Below the pieces are notes generated by a model that was not told the DNA's origin, searched no databases, and saw nothing but the letters and a program-made list of their open reading frames with translations. A DNA stretch of 64,000 nt from Clostridia bacterium (GTDB lineage Bacteria > Bacillota > Clostridia > Christensenellales > Borkfalkiaceae). The stretch is from assembly GCA_017621155.1 (NCBI GenBank), contig JAGATP010000010.1:1-64000 (forward strand), given 5' to 3'. The position numbers and the translations under genes were made by a program. Of this stretch, positions 27,220 through 34,414 are shown piece after piece. How positions within the stretch are numbered: position 1 is the first letter of the stretch; each line of letters starts with the position of its first letter.

Positions 27220-28794
27220 TCAGTTAAGCTGATAGACCGTACTGCCCGCGCAGTTTACCGTATCGACGTTGGGGAAATACCCGTATTCCTTGACCGGATA
27301 CCCCCGATCGGCGGCAAAATCCTTAAGATAAGAGAGCGCACCCGTCGCAAAAACCCAGACGGTTTCCCCGCTTTCGAGCAGGGACAAAAGATGCGCTTCT
27401 CCCTCGATGACGCCCGAATTTTTGCAATTCCAATTGACCGTCCCTTTCTTGATCCACGAACAGACGTGCGCCTTGGGAAGCTGAATGTAGAGGACGGGAA
27501 GGGCGAACAGATCGCTGTCCGTCACCACGTAATCCCCCTCCTCGACCTTGTCCAACACCTGCTCCCGATAGGATTCAAACGCCTCCGTTTCCGCACGGTA
27601 CGTTTTGAGCCCGTTCGAAACGCTGAAAAATCCCGTCACCGTTACGCTGCAAAGGAGAGTGAGGGCGACCAAGCCGTTGACGGCGGGAAGCGCTTTTTTG
27701 CAGATTGCGGGAAAGTCTTTCCCCTTCTCCTTCCATGCGGGGAGGGGATTTTCCACGAGCCGCACCGACAGGACGACGACGGGATACCAAAGACACCCGA
27801 CGGCGGGGAAAATGTAGCGATTGAAAAGATCGTGGCTCGTAAAGGCGGACATGAGAATGAGGACGAAGACGAGTCCCAAATACACCCCTCCGCCGACGAT
27901 CGCCATGAGGTTGACCTCATCCAACCGATGTTTGACGATAGAGAGGGCGAGGATGATGAGGGAGAGCACCATAACGAATTGATGGAACTGTCCCCACTTG
28001 GTCTCGAAGGCGACGGCGAAGAAATGATACTTGTAAAAATCGCGGAAGTTGACTTTGGAAAAGTCCACGCCGCCCGTATACGAGCTCATTCCGCCGACCT
28101 TGAGAAGGACGAGCAGCCACGGGAGGTAGAGAAGCACCGTTCCGCCCGCAAAGAGAACGAAGCGAAGCCAAAACTTCCTGAACTTGCAGAGCATGACGAT
28201 AAAGACGCCCAGCCACACGAAAAAGACGGCAATGAGCGCAAAGTACTGCGTATACGCCGCGCAGAGGGTGTGGAAGGAAAGGGCAAACCACGGAAAGAGC
28301 TTTTCGGGGGCTTTCATGACTTCGTAGGCGTGAATGAGTGCTGCAAGGGTAAACGCCATGCACCAGGTGTACATTCTCACCTCGGAAGAGTAGCGGAAGA
28401 GGTTAGGCATAATGCAGATGACGAGGGAAAAAATCCCCGCCGTCGCAAAGCCGAAGTCCTTTCGCACGAAGATGGCGGCGTAAATCGCAAGGGCGACAAA
28501 AGGAAGCACGGAAACGACCTTGCCGACCACAATGCGATCTGCCCCGAAGAGGGAAGTCAGATCGATGACGACCTTTAAAATGCAGTAGTAAAGGGGCGGA
28601 TGCACGTCTCCCGCCGTATGCGCCGCCACGGTCAGAAAGTCGTATTCGACAATGCCGTAGGAAAACGCCTCGTCCAGCCAGATGGCGTCGTTCCCCGCCG
28701 TCGTCAGCATCAAAGCGATCACGACGATCGCCGCGAGATAAGCGATGCTCCCCACCCAAAAGGAGGGCTTCCGCAAAAAGCGCAAATCAATCAT
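27220..28794 (-). CDS. Polytopic GT39/ArnT-like glycosyltransferase
   Basis: 524 residues from the ATG at 28794 (GAGGAGA upstream). About 11 transmembrane helices. After the first helix comes the catalytic acidic motif of GT-C enzymes, IWLDEAFSYGIVEYDF, and then DVHPPLYYCILK, both landmarks of the GT39/ArnT/PMG group, which move a sugar from a polyprenyl phosphate to a lipid or protein on the outer face of the membrane. A soluble C-terminal part of about 120 residues follows the last helix. It is third in the leuA operon, which is a metabolic mismatch; co-transcription may be incidental. Confidence 0.85.
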   Translation of the reverse strand: MIDLRFLRKPSFWVGSIAYLAAIVVIALMLTTAGNDAIWLDEAFSYGIVEYDFLTVAAHTAGDVHPPLYYCILKVVIDLTSLFGADRIVVGKVVSVLPFVALAIYAAIFVRKDFGFATAGIFSLVICIMPNLFRYSSEVRMYTWCMAFTLAALIHAYEVMKAPEKLFPWFALSFHTLCAAYTQYFALIAVFFVWLGVFIVMLCKFRKFWLRFVLFAGGTVLLYLPWLLVLLKVGGMSSYTGGVDFSKVNFRDFYKYHFFAVAFETKWGQFHQFVMVLSLIILALSIVKHRLDEVNLMAIVGGGVYLGLVFVLILMSAFTSHDLFNRYIFPAVGCLWYPVVVLSVRLVENPLPAWKEKGKDFPAICKKALPAVNGLVALTLLCSVTVTGFFSVSNGLKTYRAETEAFESYREQVLDKVEEGDYVVTDSDLFALPVLYIQLPKAHVCSWIKKGTVNWNCKNSGVIEGEAHLLSLLESGETVWVFATGALSYLKDFAADRGYPVKEYGYFPNVDTVNCAGSTVYQLN

Positions 28795-28805
28795 AGTCTG
28801 TCTCC

Positions 28806-29246
28806 TCAAAATGCCCTTCCCTCGGAAAAGCGTTTGATCCAGGAAATATCCGTCTGCCAATCGTCGATGAGATTTCGCCGCTGTTGCAGAGTGTTCGCCT
28901 CTCCCAGTGCGCGGTGAAATTCGGACTGCGTGCAGCCGTTTACCTTCATAAAGTGTTCCATTGCCCTGTCCCCGTCCCCCATCATCTGCGTTCTCGCGAT
29001 GTGGACGACGCTGTGACAGTCATGGCAGAGCGCGACGACGGTTTCAAGCTTTTGCACGTGACTTGTTTCGTCGTAGCTCCACCGCTCATGCGCTTCCAGC
29101 CTGCCCTTTTTTCCGCAAACCATACACCTTCCGCCTGCCCTTCGATAGGCGTCCTTCCGAATCTTGTCCCAAAGAGCGGGAGGCAATGCGCTCCGCAAAT
29201 TCGAATACCAGCACCCGTCCGGAACGAGCTCAATTTCCAGCTTCAT
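28806..29246 (-). CDS. Small HNH-type endonuclease-like protein
   Basis: 146 residues. The HNH/zinc motif is visible: C-x2-C (CMVCGKKG), then LEAHERWSYDE with the first histidine, and LCHDCHSVVH with a second C-x2-C pair and the final histidine, so the metal site and the HNH core look intact. A helical tail follows (EFHRALGEANTLQQRRNLIDDWQTD). Its ATG overlaps the leuA stop (ATGA). HNH proteins of this size can be mobile nucleases, phage nucleases or house-keeping ones; none can be chosen here. Position inside a biosynthetic operon is odd. Confidence 0.82.
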   Translation of the reverse strand: MKLEIELVPDGCWYSNLRSALPPALWDKIRKDAYRRAGGRCMVCGKKGRLEAHERWSYDETSHVQKLETVVALCHDCHSVVHIARTQMMGDGDRAMEHFMKVNGCTQSEFHRALGEANTLQQRRNLIDDWQTDISWIKRFSEGRAF

Positions 29247-30898
29247 GCCATCAGACGGTTGACCGCCGCGACGAGCGCCTTGATCGAGGAGGTGATGATG
29301 TCCTCGTCGATTCCCGCGCCCCAGAACGTCTTTCCGTCCAGATCCAAGCCGACGTAGGAAATTGCGGAAGAAGACGAGCCTCCCGTCAGGGCGTGCTCTT
29401 CATAGCTCGTCAAAAGATAGGAAATGTCAAAGTGCGATTTGATCGCGTTGGATACGGCGTCGAGGCGTCCGTTGCCCTTAGCGGTAACGACGACGCTCTC
29501 CCCGCCCTGTACGATGGTGACGTCCGCTTCGATTCCGTTTTTCTGACGGAAATGGCACTCGGGCACGTCGAAGCGCTTGGGGACGTTGACGAAAGTATCG
29601 AGGAAGACCTTGTACACCTCGGGCGCTTTGAGCTCCTTGTGCATTCTGTCCGAAACGCCCTTCGCGGCGTAGCCCATGACTTCCTTCATCTTTCTGGGAA
29701 GATTCAGGCCGTAAGCGCTCTGCAAAACGTAGCCGACCCCGCCCTTTCCGGACTGGCTGTTGATGCGGATGACGTCGGAGTCGTACTCTCTGCCCACGTC
29801 TTTGGGGTCGATGGGAAGATAGGGCACCGTCCAAAGCTCGGTTTCCTTCCCCTTTCTGCACTCCATGCCCTTGGCGATGGCGTCCTGATGAGAGCCCGAA
29901 AAGGCGGCAAACACCAATTCCCCCGCATAGGGCTGACGGGGAGAGACGGGCATGTCCGTAAACGATTTATAGAGCGCCGTGATGTACGGCATATTTTCAA
30001 AGTTGAGCTCCGGATCGACGCCGTGAGAAAAGAGGTTCATGGCGAGCGTGATGATGTCCACGTTGCCCGTCCGCTCTCCGTTGCCGAACAACGTTCCCTC
30101 GACCCGCTCGCCCCCCGCAAGGAGGCCAAGCTCGGAATCCGCCACGCCGCAACCACGATCGTTGTGGGGGTGAAGGGACAGGACGACGTTTTTGCGGAAG
30201 TGAAGCCGCTTGGAAACGTATTCCACCTGCTGCGCATAGACGTGCGGCATCGAATGCTCGACCGTTACGGGAAGGTTGATGATCGCCTTTCTGTCCGCCG
30301 TGGGCTGCCAGACGTCGAGAACGGCGTTGCACACCTCCAGAGCGTATTCGGGTTCTGTTCCCGTAAAGCTCTCGGGGGAATATTCAAACCGATAGGAAGC
30401 GCCCGCCTCCTCGGTGAGCTCCTTCAAGAGCTTCGCTCCCTCGATCGCGATCTTCTTGATTTCCTCTTTGTCCTTTTTAAAGACCTGTTCCCGCTGTGCC
30501 ACGGAGGTCGAATTGTAGACGTGGACGATGACGTTCTTTGCGCCCTTGACCGCCTCGAAGGTCTTGCGGATGATGTGCTCCCTCGCCTGCGTCAAGACCT
30601 GCACGGTCACGTCGTCGGGAATGAGGTTCTGCTCGATCAGGGCGCGCAGGAACTCGTACTCCGTATCCGAAGCGGCGGGGAAGCCGACCTCGATCTCCTT
30701 GAAGCCGATTTCGACGAGAAGCTTGAAAAATTCGATTTTCTGATGGAGCCCCATGGGCTCGATCAGGGCTTGATTGCCGTCCCGCAAATCGACGCTGCAC
30801 CAGACGGGAGCTTTGTCCACGGCGTCCTTTTCCGCCCAATCCATGCTCCGCTCGGGGGGAAGAAAATACTGCTTTTTGTACTTTTCGAAATGTTTCAT
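29243..30898 (-). CDS. leuA: 2-isopropylmalate synthase (long form)
   Basis: 551 residues. First step of leucine synthesis: acetyl-CoA plus 2-oxoisovalerate gives 2-isopropylmalate. Motifs: VDLRDGNQAL at the start of the barrel, EIEVGFPAASDTE, SLHPHNDRGCGVADSELGLLAGGERVEGTLFGNGERTGN with the metal-binding HxH-type pair, and a C-terminal regulatory domain (QGGESVVVTAKGNGRLDAVSNAIKSHF) that binds leucine. The sequence matches the long type seen in Actinobacteria, yeast and some Clostridia. A leucine T-box leader precedes it. leuB, leuC and leuD are not in the window. Confidence 0.95.
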   Translation of the reverse strand: MKHFEKYKKQYFLPPERSMDWAEKDAVDKAPVWCSVDLRDGNQALIEPMGLHQKIEFFKLLVEIGFKEIEVGFPAASDTEYEFLRALIEQNLIPDDVTVQVLTQAREHIIRKTFEAVKGAKNVIVHVYNSTSVAQREQVFKKDKEEIKKIAIEGAKLLKELTEEAGASYRFEYSPESFTGTEPEYALEVCNAVLDVWQPTADRKAIINLPVTVEHSMPHVYAQQVEYVSKRLHFRKNVVLSLHPHNDRGCGVADSELGLLAGGERVEGTLFGNGERTGNVDIITLAMNLFSHGVDPELNFENMPYITALYKSFTDMPVSPRQPYAGELVFAAFSGSHQDAIAKGMECRKGKETELWTVPYLPIDPKDVGREYDSDVIRINSQSGKGGVGYVLQSAYGLNLPRKMKEVMGYAAKGVSDRMHKELKAPEVYKVFLDTFVNVPKRFDVPECHFRQKNGIEADVTIVQGGESVVVTAKGNGRLDAVSNAIKSHFDISYLLTSYEEHALTGGSSSSAISYVGLDLDGKTFWGAGIDEDIITSSIKALVAAVNRLMA

Positions 30899-30906
30899 AC
30901 CATCAC

Positions 30907-31169
30907 CTAAAAAACATGCCCGAAGTCTCTATACTAAAGAGACGCCGGGCACAGCGCGTTACCACTCTTCTTCACGGATTGCTCCGCACACTCACCGAAT
31001 GCTGACACATTCTCCTTTTCGATAACGGGAAGGCTCCGTTCCGCACTACTATCCTTTCATGCGGACTGCTCTGCGACGAGTTCACCTGACCTTTCACACC
31101 GTTTCGCACCGACCAACGGCTCTCTGAACTGAAAAAACCGAGCTACTGTTTCGCTTCATTGCATTGATT
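30907..31169 (-). promoter_or_regulatory. Leucine T-box riboswitch in the leuA leader
   Basis: Minus strand leader from about 31169. The T-box bulge GUGGUAACGCG (31-strand positions 30965-30955) is seen, followed by the terminator (stem GCCCG-AA-GTCTCT / AGAGAC-GC-CGGGC, 30918-30950) ending in six T at 30914-30909. The Stem I segment has the AGUCCGC/GUGCGG apical region and a GUGAAC-CUC-GUC specifier loop with CUC at 31080-31078, a leucine codon. Uncharged tRNA-Leu would favour the antiterminator and let leuA be transcribed. Confidence 0.93.
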
Positions 31170-31175
31170 AAGTCT

Positions 31176-31204
31176 AGTATAGCATACCTTTTTAAAAAAT
31201 GCAA
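31176..31204 (-). promoter_or_regulatory. Sigma-A promoter of the leuA T-box leader
   Basis: Minus strand: TTGCAT (31204-31199), 17-base spacer, TATACT (31181-31176). Confidence 0.75.
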
Positions 31205-31239
31205 ATACTTTTTCGGCTTTTTTCTCCTTTTGGCATATT

Positions 31240-31890
31240 TTATTCGGGAGCGAGGGTATACTGCTCCCCGAAGAGGGGCGTTTGCAAAAAGGTATCGGGC
31301 ACTTTCCCCACGAGGACGCTCTCGCAGATGAGCACTTCCGTCGTGGAGGCGAGGTTTCTCGTCTGCGTCGGGAGAATGATGCTGATGTCCGCCACGACTT
31401 CCAGATAGATGGAGTGCTTGGTCTGATTGATTCCCGCCGAGGCAAACTCGGAGAGAAAGCGCGTCTGGACGTTGGAAATGGGCAGAATCTTCACGTTGAT
31501 TTTCGGGCCTGCGCCCGCAAACGCCTCGATGCCCGTCAGCGCGCCGAGCGGGAGATACACTCCCTCTTCGCTCAGTTTGTTCAAATTTTCCTGCGAAAGG
31601 TAGGCGGTGTCCCTCGCGATGCGGTTGATCTGAAAGACGTTGGAGGAAATGGCGAGAATGTCCCCGTTCTCGTTCCTGTCCACGTTGACGAGGTCTTCGT
31701 AGCGGAGATTGTCCGAAAGGGTATAATAAATGGCTTCGTTCACGGCGACCGTGGTGATTGAGCGGATGGTCGCCTCCGAGACCGAAAGGAGCACCCTCGT
31801 CACGTTGCGATAGAAGAGATACAGTAGTCCCAACAGGATTCCCACGATCAACAGGGCGATTCTTTTGGCTCGTTTCTTTCTGCGTTTCAC
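31240..31890 (-). CDS. yunB: Sporulation protein YunB
   Basis: 216 residues, GTG start at 31890. A basic front and one transmembrane helix (IALLIVGILLGLLYLFY, about 11-27) precede a globular part: NEAIYYTLSD, LGALTGIEAFAGAGPKINVKILPISNV, and FASAGINQTKHSIYLEVVADISIILP, which are the conserved YunB blocks, ending with EVLICESVLVGKVPDTF. YunB is a sigma-E-dependent mother-cell protein needed for efficient sporulation. The ribosome binding site is not clearly placed for the GTG (AGGGGAAGGG lies about 19 bases upstream). Confidence 0.9.
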   Translation of the reverse strand: MKRRKKRAKRIALLIVGILLGLLYLFYRNVTRVLLSVSEATIRSITTVAVNEAIYYTLSDNLRYEDLVNVDRNENGDILAISSNVFQINRIARDTAYLSQENLNKLSEEGVYLPLGALTGIEAFAGAGPKINVKILPISNVQTRFLSEFASAGINQTKHSIYLEVVADISIILPTQTRNLASTTEVLICESVLVGKVPDTFLQTPLFGEQYTLAPE

Positions 31891-31936
31891 AAAATAAGAT
31901 ATGCCCTTCCCCTCTCATTCAGAACGCGGGGCAAGG

Positions 31937-32016
31937 GGGCAAGTTGCCCGTTTCCGATTAGGGGCAGGGTGCCCCTCCCATTTGGAGGCAGGGTGCCTCT
32001 CCCATTTGGGGGCAGG
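31937..32016. repeat. Array of related short hairpins
   Basis: Two 24-base repeats (31960-31983 and 31984-32007) are followed by a partial third copy (32008-32016), and an older-looking hairpin precedes them (GGGCAA/TTGCCC, 31937-31949). Each full unit folds into a 6-bp stem with a GGG loop. Copy 1 has GGGGCA/TGCCCC and copy 2 GAGGCA/TGCCTC, so the base change is matched on the other arm. The array lies between yunB and the alpha/beta hydrolase, upstream of yunB on its strand. Confidence 0.8.
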
Positions 32017-32024
32017 CTAACTGT

Positions 32025-32054
32025 AAAATCAGGCTCGATAGCGAGCCTGATTTT
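32025..32054. terminator. Intrinsic terminator after the alpha/beta hydrolase gene
   Basis: 13-bp perfect stem AAAATCAGGCTCG / CGAGCCTGATTTT with a 4-base loop, T tracts on both strands, 35 bases past the stop of the hydrolase gene. Confidence 0.88.
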
Positions 32055-32088
32055 AAAAAATCCTATATGTTCATTTTACCGTTTTTCG

Positions 32089-32949
32089 CTAGGCGTTTTT
32101 CAAAAAAACAAAGATTTTCCCCATGACGACGGGGTCTTCCTCCGTGATTTTTTCATAGTCGATAGCGGCGTAAAAGTCCTCTTTTTCCTCCTCTTTGAGG
32201 GTGGGGATTTTGGCAAGGACTTCGTTGAGATACGCCTCCGCCCGCACCGTATTGTAGGGGTTGTGCTCTTTTCCCTCGGCAAGGCAGGGAATCACGTTGG
32301 AAAGTCCCGAAGCGTACAGGCTCTTTCCGATGGGAACGGTGTGATCCCGATCCCCCTGCACGGCGAGGATGGGCGTCTTGCAGGCTTGTACTTCCCGATT
32401 TCCCTCTTTGCCGAATTTTTGCTCGAGGAACAGGGAAGGGTCTTCCCCCAAAAAGCCGCAAAGGACGTCGGAGGGCTTTTGGAATCCCCCGATGGCGACG
32501 ACTGCCCTTGCGCGGGAAGCGCAGCGCGCGACGACGTATCCGCCCCAGCTGTGTCCCACGAGAAAATACTCCTTCCGTCCCCTTTTTTCCAACTCGTCCA
32601 AAACCGCGTGCATCTGAGAGACGGCGGCGTGAAAGCCGATCATCTTCCCTTCCGAGCAGACGCACCCCGCATAGTCGAACGCGCAGACGGTATAACCCTC
32701 CTTGCAGAGGGCGTCGATTTCGGTCAGGTACGCTTCGTGCCCCGCACCGTAGCCGTGCGCGAACACGACGAGCTTGCTGTTCTCCCGCTCTCCTCTATAG
32801 AAATTCCCGCGCAGGGTAACTCCCTCCCACTGCACGGAAAAAGGCTCTGCCGAAAGGCGAAATTCGGAAAGACTCCGATCTTTCAGTCCCGGCGTCGTGC
32901 GGTCGGCACGGCAATCAAACAAATTGGCGTAGTTCTCTTCGATGGTCAT
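32089..32949 (-). CDS. Alpha/beta hydrolase
   Basis: 286 residues, cytoplasmic. Nucleophile elbow GHSWGGYV with the catalytic serine, oxyanion region FAHGYGAGHEAYL, Asp in VQGDRDHTVPIG and a candidate His in GKEHNPYNT complete a serine-hydrolase triad. The lid is short. The family also contains serine aminopeptidases and monoglyceride lipases; the substrate is unknown. AGGAGA precedes the ATG. It has its own consensus promoter whose -35 lies across the spoVAE stop, so it can be expressed in vegetative cells even though it follows the spore genes. Confidence 0.88.
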   Translation of the reverse strand: MTIEENYANLFDCRADRTTPGLKDRSLSEFRLSAEPFSVQWEGVTLRGNFYRGERENSKLVVFAHGYGAGHEAYLTEIDALCKEGYTVCAFDYAGCVCSEGKMIGFHAAVSQMHAVLDELEKRGRKEYFLVGHSWGGYVVARCASRARAVVAIGGFQKPSDVLCGFLGEDPSLFLEQKFGKEGNREVQACKTPILAVQGDRDHTVPIGKSLYASGLSNVIPCLAEGKEHNPYNTVRAEAYLNEVLAKIPTLKEEEKEDFYAAIDYEKITEEDPVVMGKIFVFLKNA

Positions 32950-32966
32950 AATGTTCTCCTGTTCAA

Positions 32967-32995
32967 ATTATACCACCGAGGGAACACTTTGTCAA
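32967..32995 (-). promoter_or_regulatory. Consensus sigma-A promoter of the alpha/beta hydrolase
   Basis: Minus strand: TTGACA (32995-32990), 17-base spacer, TATAAT (32972-32967), both perfect. The -35 overlaps the TGA of spoVAE (32992-32994). Confidence 0.85.
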
Positions 32996-33375
32996 TTGGG
33001 TTTGGAGCGGGATCGGAAAATGAGAGCGGCGAGGAAGGAAAAGACGACGGCGGCGGTGATGCCCGCGCTCGCCGCGGCAAGCGCGCCCGTGATCGCGCCG
33101 AACAGCCCCTTTTGCGCCCCCTGCATCGCGCCCTTTGCGAGGAGATACCCAAAGCCCGAAATGGGGACGGTCGCACCCGCTCCGCCGAATTCCACGAGGG
33201 GCTCGTAAAGCCCGAGCGCCGTGAGCACGATTCCGATGAGCATGGTATAGACGAGGATTTTTCCCGCCGTCAGCTCGGTATAATTGATGACGACTTGCGC
33301 AACGGTACAGATGAGCCCCCCGACGAGAAAGGCTCTCACAAATTGCATGATAAGCTCGATATATTCGTTGAACAT
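32992..33375 (-). CDS. spoVAE: Stage V sporulation protein AE
   Basis: 127 residues of the SpoVAC/SpoVAE membrane family: four hydrophobic helices, with the conserved FGGAGATVPISGFGYLLAKGAM loop between helix 3 and 4 and the start FVRAFLVGGLICTVAQVVI. SpoVAC/AD/AEb form the inner-membrane channel for dipicolinic acid uptake into the forespore and release on germination. The start shares one base with the spoVAD stop (TGATG). Confidence 0.94.
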   Translation of the reverse strand: MFNEYIELIMQFVRAFLVGGLICTVAQVVINYTELTAGKILVYTMLIGIVLTALGLYEPLVEFGGAGATVPISGFGYLLAKGAMQGAQKGLFGAITGALAAASAGITAAVVFSFLAALIFRSRSKPN

Positions 33376-34367
33376 CAGACCACCTCCACAGATACGGCGT
33401 GACAGATACAGGGAATGCTCTCTCCCTGCGCCGAGGAGACGGTAGAGAGCAATGCGCCCGTCGCGGCGAGCAGAATCCTGCGCAGACCGCCGTGGCGGAG
33501 CTTGTCGAAGAGGTACGAGCCGAACACCAGAGCGGAGCAGCCCGCGCCGCTCCCTCCCTGAAATTCGTCCTCAATCACCTTATAGACGATCTCCCCGCAG
33601 TCGACGTGGTTTTTCCCGATGTCCACGCCCTTTTCCCAGGTAAGGTCTTTCAAAATTCGGCTGCCGAGCGCGCCGAGATCCCCCGTGACGATGAGATCGT
33701 AATAGGAAGGATCTCGCCCCGTCTCCTTTAAGTGGGTCAGAATGGTATCCCTCGCGGCGGGCGCCATCGCCGCGCCCATATTGTTGACGTCCGTGATGCC
33801 GTAATCGACCACCTTGCCAAACGTCGCGGAAGTGATGGCGATGTCCCCCTCTTTCCCCAGGACGAAGCCGCCCGCGCCCGTCACCGTCCACTGCGCCTGC
33901 GGCGGACGGGTACAGCCGAGCTCGAGGGGATAGCGATATTGCCGTTCGGCGGTGGAAAAGTGCGACCCCGTCGCCGCCATGACGTGCTTTAAATACCCGC
34001 TGTCGATGAGGGACGCGCCGATGGCAAGCGCCTCGGCGAGCGTGGAACACGCCCCATACACCCCCAAAAAGGGAATGTTAAAGTCCCGCGCCGCGAAAGA
34101 AGCGGAAATAATCTGATTGAGTAAGTCTCCCGATACGAGAACGTCAATTTGCTCCCGTTCAAGCCCTGCGTTGATGATGGCGTGCTCGATCGCGTAAGTG
34201 AGCATCTTGCACTCCGCTTTTTCAAAGGTATCTTCCCCGAATTTGTCGTCGGCAAGCTGTTTGTCGACATATTTGCCGACGATCCCCGCACTCTCTTTCG
34301 GGCCGGCAATGGTTGCCGTAGCGAGGATTTTCGGCTGATTGCGAAAAATGACGGTATGTTTTCCCAT
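33375..34367 (-). CDS. spoVAD: Stage V sporulation protein AD
   Basis: 330 residues, thiolase-like fold without a thiolase active site; the protein binds dipicolinic acid as part of the SpoVA channel. Conserved blocks: TATIAGPKESAG, VLVSGDLLNQIISASFAARDFNIPFLGVYGACSTLAEAL, AATGSHFSTAERQYRYPLELG, WTVTGAGGFVL, ITSATFGKVVDYGITDVNNMGAAMAPAA, GGSGAGCSALVFGSYL. The ATG sits inside a 10-bp inverted repeat followed by TTTTTC, and there is no good ribosome binding site. spoVAC, usually just upstream, is absent; the Na/Pi symporter gene lies there instead. Confidence 0.95.
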   Translation of the reverse strand: MGKHTVIFRNQPKILATATIAGPKESAGIVGKYVDKQLADDKFGEDTFEKAECKMLTYAIEHAIINAGLEREQIDVLVSGDLLNQIISASFAARDFNIPFLGVYGACSTLAEALAIGASLIDSGYLKHVMAATGSHFSTAERQYRYPLELGCTRPPQAQWTVTGAGGFVLGKEGDIAITSATFGKVVDYGITDVNNMGAAMAPAARDTILTHLKETGRDPSYYDLIVTGDLGALGSRILKDLTWEKGVDIGKNHVDCGEIVYKVIEDEFQGGSGAGCSALVFGSYLFDKLRHGGLRRILLAATGALLSTVSSAQGESIPCICHAVSVEVV

Positions 34368-34374
34368 ACCGTCA
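34349..34374 (-). promoter_or_regulatory. Hairpin across the spoVAD start codon
   Basis: TGACGGTATG / CATACCGTCA form a perfect 10-bp stem with a 6-base loop; the ATG (34367-34365) is part of the stem. On the minus strand the stem is followed by TTTTTC, so the same element resembles an intrinsic terminator inside the first codons of the gene. Confidence 0.55.
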
Positions 34375-34414
34375 GTGTGTGTATCTCGTTGTATTCTTAT
34401 GCGAAAATTTCGCG

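Noticed and set aside
28961..30910. Long plus-strand open frame opposite leuA
   Set aside because: Antisense to a clear 2-isopropylmalate synthase; low-complexity composition, no motif.
31969..33402. Plus-strand open frame that starts in the hairpin repeats and runs over the hydrolase and spoVAE genes
   Set aside because: The repeated PLPFGGR start is only the translation of the DNA repeat; the rest is antisense to real genes.
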